DNA of 64,000 bases, taken from assembly GCF_013280595.1 (NCBI RefSeq), contig NZ_JAAATY010000017.1, positions 1 to 64,000 of the forward strand, written 5' to 3'. The translations under genes and the position numbers were made by a program. Below are positions 1 to 8,088 of this stretch, piece after piece. The notes under the pieces were generated by a model. The model worked only from the letters and a program-made list of their open reading frames with translations. It was not told where the DNA came from and did not search any database. Origin of the DNA: Kibdelosporangium persicum. GTDB taxonomy: Bacteria; Actinomycetota; Actinomycetes; Mycobacteriales; Pseudonocardiaceae. Positions within the stretch are counted from its first letter, which is position 1. Each line of letters starts with the position of its first letter.

Positions 1-1
1 G

Positions 2-1135
2 GGTGTGCGGACCACCCGGGGATCGTCGTTGTTCGCCGATCATGTGCCGGAGGCCGACGCCACCGCCGTGGCACGGCTGCGGGCCGCGGGCGGCATCCCG
101 TTGGCGAAGACCAACTTGCCGGAGATGTCGTACTGGACCGAGACCGACAACCTCCTCGTCGGCCGGTCACTCAACCCCTACGACCCCGAGCGCACCCCCG
201 GCGGCTCCAGCGGTGGCGAGTCCGCGGCCATCGCGGCGGGTCTGTCACCGCTCGGCCTGGGCAGCGACGTCGCGATCTCCGTGCGCGGACCGGCCCACGA
301 CACCGGCATCGCCTCGATCAAACCCACCCACGGCCGGGTGCCGTGCACCGGTCATTTCCCGCACGTACTACGGCGGTGGTGGCACACCGGCCCGATGGCG
401 CGCAGCGTGCGCGACCTGCGCCTGGCGCTGTCGGTGCTGGAAGGCCCCGACAGGCTGGACCCCTACGCGGTCGCCCTGCCCGGCGCCCGGCCCGGCGGGC
501 CCGTCCGGATCGGCTGGACCACCGACGCGTTCGGCCCGATCGACCCCGAGGTGGCCGGCACGGTGACCGCGGCGGCCACGGCGTTGTCGGGCCTCGGTTT
601 CCCGGTCGAGCAGGTCGGCATCCCGTGGCTCGCCGAGCACGACTGCACGCGGATTTCCGCGACGCTGTTCACCGCCGAGATGCTGCCCTACCTGCGCGGC
701 ATCACAGCCGGCCGGGAGGCGGAGTTGCACCCGGTGATCGCGCGGACGCTCCAGGCCCCCGACGTCACGATCGCCGACTACCTCGCCGCCGAGCGCGAGG
801 TGGAACAGCTGAGGTCGGTGTTCACGGGCTGGTTCCAGGACTACGACGTGCTCGTCTGCCCGGTCGTGACGATCCCGGCGCCGCCGCATGCGCAATCCAG
901 CTACGTTGTCGGCGGGCAGAAAGTACCGGCCCGCAACGTCATGCGGGCGACGGTGCCCTTCAACCTCACCGGCCTGCCCGCCGTCTCGCTGCCCTTCGGG
1001 ACGACCGCGAGCGGCCTGCCCATCGGCGTCCAGCTCGTCGGCACCTGGTGGGCCGACCACGACCTCCTCGCACTGGCCGAACGACTCGAATCGGTCAGCC
1101 CGGTCCGCGACCGTCGCCCGCCACTCCAGCCCTGA
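2..1135 (+). CDS. Amidase-signature hydrolase, 5'-truncated by window edge
   Basis: This is the C-terminal 377 or so residues of an amidase-signature (AS) enzyme, which hydrolyses amide bonds with a Ser-cisSer-Lys triad. The reading frame is open at the first base, so the true start and the catalytic Lys, normally about 75 residues before the Gly/Ser-rich loop, lie upstream of the window. The loop [10 protein letters not shown] carries the cis-Ser, and [12 protein letters not shown] carries the nucleophile Ser in the usual S-[IV]-R context, although the two Gly before it are Ala-Ile here. The C-terminal block with [14 protein letters not shown] and GVQLVG is typical of the family. The substrate cannot be told from sequence; bacterial AS enzymes include aryl amidases and 6-aminohexanoate-dimer-type hydrolases. 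It is not clearly GatA because no gatC or gatB is adjacent. Confidence 0.88.
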   Translation, partial: GVRTTRGSSLFADHVPEADATAVARLRAAGGIPLAKTNLPEMSYWTETDNLLVGRSLNPYDPERTPGGSSGGESAAIAAGLSPLGLGSDVAISVRGPAHDTGIASIKPTHGRVPCTGHFPHVLRRWWHTGPMARSVRDLRLALSVLEGPDRLDPYAVALPGARPGGPVRIGWTTDAFGPIDPEVAGTVTAAATALSGLGFPVEQVGIPWLAEHDCTRISATLFTAEMLPYLRGITAGREAELHPVIARTLQAPDVTIADYLAAEREVEQLRSVFTGWFQDYDVLVCPVVTIPAPPHAQSSYVVGGQKVPARNVMRATVPFNLTGLPAVSLPFGTTASGLPIGVQLVGTWWADHDLLALAERLESVSPVRDRRPPLQP

Positions 1136-1351
1136 TGTGCCAGTCCCGGCTGGCCAGCCCGCCCAACCCAGACCGCTGTCTCCCAGCCGTGTCTTGACCA
1201 CAAGGGGAACGAGAAGCGCGCCACAGACGCGAAATCCGGCAACCGCGAAGAACGATCTCGGCGTTGAATGGACATCCGCATTCGGCATGAGCAGAAGTCG
1301 AGTTGGATCTGTTGACGCGCTCGCTCAGCGGCATGAGAGTGCGCTTGCCGG

Positions 1352-1873
1352 TCAGATGCCGATGGTGAGAGTTCCCGCGGCCGTGAGCTGGGGGACTCCT
1401 GTCGTCGTACACGCGACAGGATTGGGCTGGGCACCCAGCCCCACCGATTTCGCCGGATCCGGGGTGAACGTTCCGGAAATGATCGAACCCTCGGCCACGA
1501 CCACGATATTGCCGCCGATTCGGCTGACGGTCCTGTTGTAGGAGAACGCGCTCGGCGCGATCGCCGTGTTGGTCCAATGGAAGATCCGGGTTCCGCTACC
1601 TGCGCTCAGGACACTGGTACATGTCGCGTTCGACGCCGTGCCTGTTTCCGAGTAGCTGCCCGTCGAGGCCGAGCCGCTGGTGCAGTTGAAGAGTTGACCA
1701 TTGACGGTGAACGTGACGGTCTGTGGCGTATTGGTCAATGGCGGACTGTAGACGATAACCTCGTTGAGGACGCAAACTTGATCAACCGCCGCATGCGCGG
1801 CCGGAACCACACTGGTCAACAACATCACCGTGGCCGCGAGCAATACCTCAAGTGTTCTCCTGATCGTCCTCAT
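1352..1873 (-). CDS. Secreted protein of unknown function (paralog A)
   Basis: This encodes 173 residues with an N-terminal signal peptide: basic start MRTIRR, a hydrophobic core, and cleavage after AHA. The mature part is small, rich in Ser, Thr and Val, and has four cysteines (CVLNE, NCTSG, TCTSV, ACTTT), enough for two disulfides. That suggests an exported beta-sandwich protein. No enzymatic motif is visible and I do not recognise the family. It is clearly homologous over its full length to the divergently transcribed gene starting at 2040, sharing blocks such as TVNGQLFNCT, GSGTRIF, SYNRT and ISGTFTP. A purine-rich ribosome binding site (AGAGAGG) sits just upstream of the ATG. Confidence 0.75.
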   Translation of the reverse strand: MRTIRRTLEVLLAATVMLLTSVVPAAHAAVDQVCVLNEVIVYSPPLTNTPQTVTFTVNGQLFNCTSGSASTGSYSETGTASNATCTSVLSAGSGTRIFHWTNTAIAPSAFSYNRTVSRIGGNIVVVAEGSIISGTFTPDPAKSVGLGAQPNPVACTTTGVPQLTAAGTLTIGI

Positions 1874-2039
1874 GAGACCTCTCTTCTGCTTTGTCGGGCG
1901 GATGTCGAATCGGCCGTGCTTTACCAGGTGTTACAGCAACGTCGTAACGGGCCCGGTGTCGACAGCGAAGTCAGTGATTGATCCGCTTTTGTCCGCGCTG
2001 CTTGCGGCCGGGGATGACGAAACCTGAAAGGGTGTCGCG

Positions 2040-2570
2040 ATGAACGGAATCAAAACCACGTTCGCAATGGCCGGTGTGTGCTTGGCGGTCGCCGCGGGGG
2101 CACTACTGGGGGCGACGCCGGCCGCGCGGGCCGCGGTTGACCAGACCTGTCTCGTCAACGAAGTAGCTACCTTCAGCCAGCCGGTGACCGATACTCCGCA
2201 GACTGTGACAGTCACGGTCAACGGCCAGCTCTTCAACTGCACCAACGGGTCGGCCTCCGCCGGGAGCTACACCGAGACGGCCACACTGCCGAACTACACG
2301 TGCACGGCCCTGTTCTACCAAGGCAGCGGAACCCGGATCTTCACGTGGACGAACTCCGCCGTGGCGCCAAGTACGCTCTCCTACAACAGGACTTCCAGCA
2401 GGGTCGGAGGCAACATCGAAATAGTGTTGCTTGGATCGATTGTTTCCGGCACTTTCACCCCCGAACCGGCCAAAGTGCAGCTCCTGGCGGTACAGCCCAA
2501 CCCGATCGCCTGCGCGACCACAGGAGTTTCACAACTAACACTCGTGGGCGCCCTCGTCATCGGCATCTGA
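2040..2570 (+). CDS. Secreted protein of unknown function (paralog B)
   Basis: This 176-residue exported protein has a classical signal peptide (hydrophobic segment, then Ala-rich cleavage region before AVDQTC). It is homologous along its full length to the protein encoded at 1352-1873 on the other strand, with the four Cys in equivalent places. A GAAAGGG ribosome binding site lies about 7 bases before the ATG. The two genes are head to head with 166 bases between starts, so they probably share a regulatory region; the arrangement suggests an inverted local duplication. The function is unknown. The fold may be a small disulfide-bonded beta domain, but this is inference only. Confidence 0.78.
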   Translation: MNGIKTTFAMAGVCLAVAAGALLGATPAARAAVDQTCLVNEVATFSQPVTDTPQTVTVTVNGQLFNCTNGSASAGSYTETATLPNYTCTALFYQGSGTRIFTWTNSAVAPSTLSYNRTSSRVGGNIEIVLLGSIVSGTFTPEPAKVQLLAVQPNPIACATTGVSQLTLVGALVIGI

Positions 2571-2870
2571 CCACGGCAACCTCGAAATGAAATGTCCACT
2601 CGATCCGCGGGTGGCGACTGGAAGAACGCCGTAGGTCCCCACAGCAGCACTCCGCTCATCGGCATGACAGGAGGTCGTCGCGGCCCCGGCCTGGTCCTTG
2701 AGCGTGCACGCTGACAGCTGGAACAGTTCCGCGAGCTGTTCGGCGGTGAACAGCTCGTCGGGGTCGGCGGGAAGCCTGCTGGCGATCTCCTTCGGGACAG
2801 TGGACAGGATCTGGAGGTGGTCGATGAGCACGATCGACCACTGTGGAAGGTTTGCGGGCGTGTCGGTCAT
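2535..2870 (-). pseudogene. Truncated excisionase/MerR-type HTH protein
   Basis: The reading frame encodes 111 residues starting at an ATG with a GGAGG site 8 bases upstream (an in-frame ATG at 2882 has no such site). The N-terminal half ends with LFTAEQLAELFQLSACTLKDQ, the first helix-turn-helix of excisionase-like (HTH_17) regulators. After it the expected wing (usually a basic GKxYRF-type segment) is absent. The remainder is low-complexity sequence with no family resemblance and runs into the 3' end of the convergent secreted-protein gene. I read this as the 5' part of a DNA-binding gene that has lost its 3' half, though a short expressed protein cannot be excluded. Confidence 0.5.
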
Positions 2871-2958
2871 CGTGACCTCCACATCCCACAGACAGTGAAA
2901 ACGGTTGGTAGAGCGGGCGTTCGCCAGCGATCACCGTCGCAGGCGTCCACGTCGCGCT

Positions 2959-3168
2959 CTACGTCGACCCGGCTCGATCGACCTCGACGACACCGAGCCG
3001 TGGCTTGTCCGCAACGACACGCACAACACCGCGCCCCTCCGGATCTGCGTCCAAAGCGACGTCGTATTCGACGGCTGACAGCCAGCCCTTGCTCTGGCGC
3101 TCAAGCAAAGGAAACCGCCAACACGACGGCCGTCGAATCGAATCACCAGAACGGTCCACTTCGGACAT
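2959..3168 (-). CDS. Small hypothetical protein (69 aa), uncertain
   Basis: An ATG-initiated frame of 69 residues containing a coherent segment (LSAVEYDVALDADPEGRGVVRVVADKP). It lies on the same strand as, and upstream of, the HTH fragment. The ribosome binding site is weak and no family is recognised. It could be another gene fragment in a region that clearly has been rearranged. Listed because its amino-acid composition looks more protein-like than the antisense shadows around it. Confidence 0.25.
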   Translation of the reverse strand: MSEVDRSGDSIRRPSCWRFPLLERQSKGWLSAVEYDVALDADPEGRGVVRVVADKPRLGVVEVDRAGST

Positions 3169-3248
3169 AAGTTTTCTTGTTTCTCGTTGATGAAGAGGTG
3201 ACTCATGCACGCGTCAACACCCAATCGGAGGCGTCACGGGTCCACTTG

Positions 3249-3269
3249 ACCTTGACCCGAGGTCAAGGT
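3249..3269. promoter_or_regulatory. Perfect 9-3-9 inverted repeat, MerR-type operator
   Basis: The arms ACCTTGACC and GGTCAAGGT are perfectly complementary around a 3-base spacer. This is the shape and sequence style of MerR-family operators, which sit between the -35 and -10 of the promoter they control. It lies 13 bases upstream of the ATG at 3283. No MerR gene is next to it now, so the site appears to be orphaned. Confidence 0.6.
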
Positions 3270-3282
3270 GGATGCTGATCGC

Positions 3283-3423
3283 ATGACTGGTTCGGCCACC
3301 TCACCATGGACCGGCATGGTGCCCGTCGACGACACGGCCCTGTCGGTCACCGACACCCGCGGCTCCGGTCGTCCCGTTGTCTATCTCAACGCAGTTCTTG
3401 TCGTGCGCTGTGGCGCCGAGTAG
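3283..3423 (+). pseudogene. 5' stump of an alpha/beta-hydrolase gene
   Basis: The frame starts at ATG and reads through TGMVPVDDTALSVTDTRG and SGRPVVYLN, the usual N-terminal strand pair of small alpha/beta-hydrolases, where the oxyanion-loop segment (NGS or HGF type) should follow. Instead the match stops at about 3390 and the frame runs into sequence that is the 3' part of the S33 hydrolase gene on the opposite strand, ending at a TAG at 3421-3423. The intact operator and start but missing body show that a deletion or recombination removed the rest of the gene. Confidence 0.6.
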
Positions 3424-4791
3424 GAACGCCGTACCTGCATCGTTCGCGCATACGTTGGGCGAGTACAGGTACGCGTTGTGACCGCCTTGCTCGACGGTAA
3501 CGAGCCGTGCGCGATCGCCGAAGGCTGCACGCAACTCCTGTGCGTTGGCCAGCGGAGTCGACGGGTCGCGGACGTTGTTGATGATCAGGATGTTCTGTGG
3601 GCCACGCGGATTGGCCCGGACCCGCTCATCCACCGGGTAAGGCCAGAACGCACAAGGCCACACGTTCGAACCGGCGCCCGCGAACAGCGGGTACCGGACA
3701 GCGTCCGCGTGGACCTCCCGCTGATAGACGCTCATCGACCGAGGCCAGTCCCCATCAGAACAGGAAACGCCGAGCATCGCGGCGGCACGGTCAGTGGGAC
3801 GCCACGCCCCCAATTGCAACGCCATGTCACCAGCAGTCGCCGCGTCACCTGCGGCCACCGCATGTGCCAACGATGCGAGCATCGGAAGCTGGCCGTCGTT
3901 GTACATCGCGGCGTAGATCGCCGCACGCAGCACGTTGCCGTCGAGTACGCCCCTGGGCGTCTGTAGCGGGGCACGGTCGAGTTGCTTGGTCAGCGTCACA
4001 AGCCTCGGGTACACCTCATCAACTGGCTGACCGACGTGACGGGCGAAATCCGGGAACCGCAGAGCGAACCCTTCGCCGAGCGATCGCTGCCAGTGCCCCC
4101 GCCACATCCGGTCCGGCGACGACACGCTGACCAGCAGTACCCGGTCGGTGTGCTCCGGGAACAGGGACGCGTAGGCCGTACCGAGATAGCTCCCGTACGA
4201 CATCCCAAGGTAGCTGATCTTGCTCTCCCCCAACGCTTTGCGTAGCACCTCCATGTCCCGTGCCACGTAAGCGGTGCCCATGTGCGCGATCACCGGCCCG
4301 CCCTGCTCGACGCAGTTCCGCGCGATCTGCTTGGCAACCGATACGTCCTCGGCGAATCCACCCGGCTGGGGCCACGGGATGAGCGTGTCCCGGCTGGCCG
4401 GCACCTGGCATCGGACCGGCGCGCTGCGACCAAACCCGCGCTGGTCGAAGCTGATGATGTCGTAGGCGTCGGTCAAGCTACGAGGGAAGATCTCGAAAGT
4501 GTCGTTCGCGTGCGGCGCAGGACCGCCTTGGTTGACGATCAGAACCCCACGCCTGGCTGGCGGATTGGTGCTCCGCGTGCGCGAAACCACCATGTCGATG
4601 GAGCCGGCATCCGTGTTTTCGTAGTCCAGCGGTACTTTCACCGTCGTACATTCCGCTTTGGACGGAAACGGGCATGCTCCCCAGTCGAGCGTGCTCCCGG
4701 CCGCGGCTTGCGGCACAACACAAAGACCGGCTACGGTCGCCGCCATCAGGATCCATTTCTGCACAAGGCCGACCGTATTGGCGGATCGCAC
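3301..4791 (-). CDS. Secreted S33 tripeptidyl-aminopeptidase-like serine hydrolase
   Basis: This is a 496-residue alpha/beta-hydrolase of the actinobacterial tripeptidyl aminopeptidase (Tap) type, which releases N-terminal peptides outside the cell. A signal peptide (residues 1-32) precedes the mature enzyme. The nucleophile elbow GMSYGS places Ser at about residue 198, FDQRGFGRS is the typical oxyanion-side block, the catalytic Asp is in VRDPSTPL and the His in GGHNAY. Four to six Cys suggest disulfides. The last 30 or so residues (from about NGTTGAAG) do not look like the family and are antisense to the hydrolase stump at 3283-3423. The native C-terminus has therefore probably been replaced at a recombination junction near 3390. 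The catalytic residues all lie upstream of the junction, so activity may persist. Confidence 0.88.
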   Translation of the reverse strand: MRSANTVGLVQKWILMAATVAGLCVVPQAAAGSTLDWGACPFPSKAECTTVKVPLDYENTDAGSIDMVVSRTRSTNPPARRGVLIVNQGGPAPHANDTFEIFPRSLTDAYDIISFDQRGFGRSAPVRCQVPASRDTLIPWPQPGGFAEDVSVAKQIARNCVEQGGPVIAHMGTAYVARDMEVLRKALGESKISYLGMSYGSYLGTAYASLFPEHTDRVLLVSVSSPDRMWRGHWQRSLGEGFALRFPDFARHVGQPVDEVYPRLVTLTKQLDRAPLQTPRGVLDGNVLRAAIYAAMYNDGQLPMLASLAHAVAAGDAATAGDMALQLGAWRPTDRAAAMLGVSCSDGDWPRSMSVYQREVHADAVRYPLFAGAGSNVWPCAFWPYPVDERVRANPRGPQNILIINNVRDPSTPLANAQELRAAFGDRARLVTVEQGGHNAYLYSPNVCANDAGTAFLLGATAHDKNCVEIDNGTTGAAGVGDRQGRVVDGHHAGPW

Positions 4792-5109
4792 CAGAGGGGT
4801 AGCGGGAATTACCCTGACGTTGTCCCCCTAGACCTCATCGGGAACAGGTCGGGGGAACCAGTAAGGAACGTTGCTCGTTGAGCTGGATGCCTGGGTTCCC
4901 GTGGAACTTGGGCGTTTCCCTTGTGAGGGCTCGTGTTGAGTCCTTCCGCCTAGCCAGACGCAGCGCAGGCCGTGTCGACAAGGGAAGGTGTCCATGGCCC
5001 CACCGCGCTCGGACGAGAGATGGCGGACTGTCCGGTCTGCCCTGGAAAGCTGGTCCCGGACGGGCGTCACACACCCCAGGAGGTTGGTTGTCAAGCTACG
5101 AGGTTTGTT
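4792..5109. other. Intergenic stretch with no supported gene
   Basis: About 320 bases between the S33 hydrolase start and the IS110 relic. Short frames exist on both strands but none has a convincing start, ribosome binding site or family resemblance. It includes the promoter region of the hydrolase gene and probably the outer end of the decayed IS110 element. Confidence 0.5.
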
Positions 5110-5540
5110 GGTAGCGGATGACCAGGCAGTTACCGGGGCATAGAGAGTGCCGGTTTGGAGGCAGCTGTGCAGGATGCCGACTAGTGGTACGTCGTTAGCG
5201 CGCGCCGACTTGCGCGAACACGGGCGGGTCGAGCTTCGTGCGAGACCAGATGGTCCGGCTTGCACACAGGTCAAGACCGTGGCGCCGAGCGGTGGTCCGC
5301 GATCAAGCCCGACTGGGCCGCCGACTCGACAAAGTACTGCTACTAGGCGGTTGTTCACCTGCCGCAGCGGCCTGCATATGCAGCGCGTCAACCAGATGAT
5401 CGTTGTCGACGAACCGTGCATGCACTGTCTTGGCCTTGCCGGACTGGCGGGTGCTCGGCACTGTGCCAGCGTAGTTCTTGCGGCACTTGGCATCGGCGTA
5501 ATGGCCTTACGCGTCACCGAATTCTGTGAGCGCCCAGGCA
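5110..5540 (-). pseudogene. Decayed IS110-family transposase, C-terminal part
   Basis: Read on the minus strand, one frame gives DAKCRKNYAGTVPSTRQSGK followed by AKTVHARFVDNDHLVDALHM, which matches the C-terminal (transposase_20) domain of IS110/IS902 transposases. A second frame closer to 5110 gives LVGILHSCLQTGTLYAPVTA, the conserved tail of the same family. The two parts are in different frames and stop codons intervene, and the N-terminal RuvC-like DEDD domain is missing. It is a dead element. Confidence 0.75.
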
Positions 5541-5738
5541 TCGGTGGAGGGATTCCTTGGGGCGTCGGATAGTCAGGGTTCGAGCCGCTGCCTGTGCAGC
5601 GGTTCCAGTACTTCCAACCGGACGCGCCGCTCGGCACGGACTCGTCCGCCCTGTGGCCGCGTACTGCGTCAAACTCGGCCAGTTTGTGTCACCCGCTACG
5701 ACGACCGGTCACGGTGGCTGACCGATTATGGTGGCACC

Positions 5739-6359
5739 ATGGGTGTTTCTGCTGCCGAGGTGTTCGACGCACTGGGCAACGACTATGAGAAGGCATACGC
5801 GGGACACACGGTCCAGCGCGAGGAGGTCGACTGGCTGCTCACACAATTGCCGGACGCGGCGAGAGTGCTCGACGTCGGGTGCGGTACCGGACGGCCGACG
5901 GCCGAACTGCTGGTGGCTGCCGGCCACGACGTCACTGGCTGCGACGTCTCGCCGGCGATGATCGAGATCGCCCGAGCGCAAGTACCCGGTGCCCGGTTCG
6001 AGGTCGCGGATCTGCGGACGCTGTCGTATCCGGCTGAAAGTTGGAATGCGGTGGTGGTGTTCTTTTCGTTGCTCCAGTTGACCCGTGCCGAGATCGACGC
6101 CACGCTGACGAAGTTCGTCGAGTGGCTGGCGCCGGGCGGATGTTTGCTGTTGGCCACCGTGCCCGCCGATGTCGAAGGCCTCGACGCGTACTTCTTGGGG
6201 AGGGCGGTCACGGTCAGCAGCTACCCACCGGAGGAGTTCCAGCGGCGGCTGACCGACGCGGGACTGGAGGTCGTGCGTGAGCGGGTTGTCGAGTTCCTGG
6301 CTGATCATCCGGAGGCTCAACCGGAACACGACCTGTTCGTCGCCGCGCGCAAGCCGTAA
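5739..6359 (+). CDS. Class I SAM-dependent methyltransferase
   Basis: A 206-residue methyltransferase starting at ATG 5739 (the longer in-frame extension upstream has no family resemblance). Motif I is VLDVGCGTGRPTAELL at about residue 43, motif II CDVSPAMIEIAR gives the acidic residue for the SAM ribose, and a post-motif block LAPGGCLLLATVP is typical of the Methyltransf_11/25 group. The acceptor is unknown. The gene lies between two dead IS elements and its stop codon abuts the ISAs1 relic. It may belong functionally with the P450 and second methyltransferase downstream, but the IS remnant interrupts any operon. Confidence 0.85.
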   Translation: MGVSAAEVFDALGNDYEKAYAGHTVQREEVDWLLTQLPDAARVLDVGCGTGRPTAELLVAAGHDVTGCDVSPAMIEIARAQVPGARFEVADLRTLSYPAESWNAVVVFFSLLQLTRAEIDATLTKFVEWLAPGGCLLLATVPADVEGLDAYFLGRAVTVSSYPPEEFQRRLTDAGLEVVRERVVEFLADHPEAQPEHDLFVAARKP

Positions 6360-6800
6360 GGCGCTGATCGCGAGGTTGCGTAGCGACGCCATGACACGAG
6401 GGCGCGGACACGGGAGGCATCCTCGCCGTGGCGACATCACGGACCCAATCCAGCTTGTTCTCGATGCGCCAATGGGTTGCGCACAAGAGCACCGATCTGG
6501 ACAGGAGCGGTGTACTGGGCGGTGAGGCTGGCGACTCCCAGGACAGCGATGGCGCTGGTGTGCCAACTGGCATGGTTGGTGACGTAGCGTTCGATCAGTA
6601 ACGCTTGGCGCGCATAGGGAAACACGACGTCGGCCAGGGCGCTCAGGACCTGGGTGGTGCGCCTCGATCAGGCCGTGACCGATCTTGCTTGTGGTGTGTC
6701 GCGCGGCGGTGTCCCAGACGAGTACGTCCAGCTTGGGCTGGTTATCCGTCACGACCAGCGCTAGGTCGTGTTTCAAATGCCCGATCGCGATAGCCGGGCC
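6358..6800 (-). pseudogene. Decayed ISAs1-family transposase
   Basis: On the minus strand the frames contain HWRIENKLDWVRDV (the conserved HWxIEN-LHWVRDV signature of ISAs1/DDE_Tnp_1 transposases) and RVMASLRNLAISALRL (the conserved C-terminal RNxAI helix). Upstream, in another frame, VTDNQPKLDVLVWDTAARHT corresponds to the VKANQPxL block. The blocks are in different frames and separated by deletions, so the element is inactive. Up to about 7150 nothing further is recognisable apart from the promoter region of the next gene. Confidence 0.75.
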
Positions 6801-7160
6801 GGATGCGGCCCCTGACGCCACCGCGGGACCGCCCAAAGACAACCAGTATTCGCGGCGATCCCGCGGCGACGCCAGGAACCGCCCCACCGAGCCGATTCCG
6901 GCCTCCGGCCGGGGCAGACTCTCATCGACCGGGACATTCGAAACACGACCTAGTCGGCACCTTTCCGCTCGACCGGCCAGCGGGCTTAGGCAAGCCCCTA
7001 CATGACTCTGCCGAGGCCTTGCCTCCATGCGGCATAGCCCTTTGGGCAGTAACAACCGTACATGCTGTCAGGTTTTTCGAATATTTCACGAGATCGCTGA
7101 AGTCACGAGTAAGGCTCACTTGAGTGACATATTGGGCAAAAGAATAAGGGGTGCAAATTG

Positions 7161-7907
7161 GTGCAGTTTGACGCTTTAGGGCAGGCTTACGAGCGTTCTG
7201 CGGTTGAATTGCCGTTCCGAGAGCACCTTGAGCACCACTCGTTTCGTCACTCCGTCGGAAACATCGCCAGGCTCCGCGTGCTCGACCTTGGTTGTGGCTC
7301 CGGCCTCTACACTCGTCGCCTCGCCGCTTGGCGTGCGGCCAAAGTAACCGGTATAGACGTGTCGGAGGGTATGCTTGACACTGCGCGAGCCCACGCTGGG
7401 ACTCCGGAGCACGTGGAGTATCTGCGCCGGGATGCGACTCGGCCAGCTCCTGGTGGTGATCCCGATATAGACGGCCGGTTCGATCTGGTCGCCTCGGTCT
7501 ATGTGCTCTGCTACGCGGCCACGATTGAACAGCTGACCGGGTTCTTCACCACCGCTCGCCGCGCGCTGACTCCCGAAGGCGGCCGATTGGTCGCAATGAC
7601 TCTCAATCCCGACTACGGGCGTGGTCGCGACTACTATGCCGGTTACGGCTTTACTCTCACTCAGGACGAGGACCGGGAAGGAGCCCCGGTCACCCTCCAC
7701 TCCGCCCTGCCTGGACAGAGCTTTAGCGTCACCGCCCACTGGTGGTCTCGCGGCACCTATGAACATGCCGCCACTTCGGCCGGGTTCACCAGTCTGTCCT
7801 GGACCCTGCCCACCGTTTCCGAAAATGGCGTCGCGAGGTATGGCGACGACTATTGGGCTGCCTACCTGGCAGCACCTCAGGCCGTGATTTTCCAGGCCCA
7901 TGTTTAA
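7161..7907 (+). CDS. Class I SAM-dependent methyltransferase
   Basis: A 248-residue methyltransferase. The GTG at 7161 is 10 bases after an AAGGGG ribosome binding site; a TTG one codon earlier is possible. Motif I VLDLGCGSGLYTRRL, motif II GIDVSEGMLDTAR, and a later VYVLCYAATIEQL/LTPEGGRLVAM block match Methyltransf_25-type small-molecule methyltransferases. A long insertion between residues about 150 and 200 (DYGRGRDYYAGYG) could help form the acceptor site. It is followed 181 bases later by a P450 gene and an unknown gene in the same direction, which suggests a small tailoring cassette. Confidence 0.87.
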   Translation: MQFDALGQAYERSAVELPFREHLEHHSFRHSVGNIARLRVLDLGCGSGLYTRRLAAWRAAKVTGIDVSEGMLDTARAHAGTPEHVEYLRRDATRPAPGGDPDIDGRFDLVASVYVLCYAATIEQLTGFFTTARRALTPEGGRLVAMTLNPDYGRGRDYYAGYGFTLTQDEDREGAPVTLHSALPGQSFSVTAHWWSRGTYEHAATSAGFTSLSWTLPTVSENGVARYGDDYWAAYLAAPQAVIFQAHV

Positions 7908-8088
7908 TGCCCGATTGGCCAATTGGCCGCATACGAGGTTTTTCTGTCCTGAGGTAGAGCTGAACACTTCACGGCCGGTGTTGATCACGTAATCGGTGGC
8001 GAATCTTTGCTGCACATCAACCTTTCTTCGCTATTGTCGCCGGATTCTTGCGGCGCTCTAAATGAACACGTCAGAAAGGTGGCACATC

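Noticed and set aside
5709-7055. 448-residue minus-strand frame
   Set aside because: It is antisense to the methyltransferase at 5739 and merges frames of the ISAs1 relic; it has no family start.
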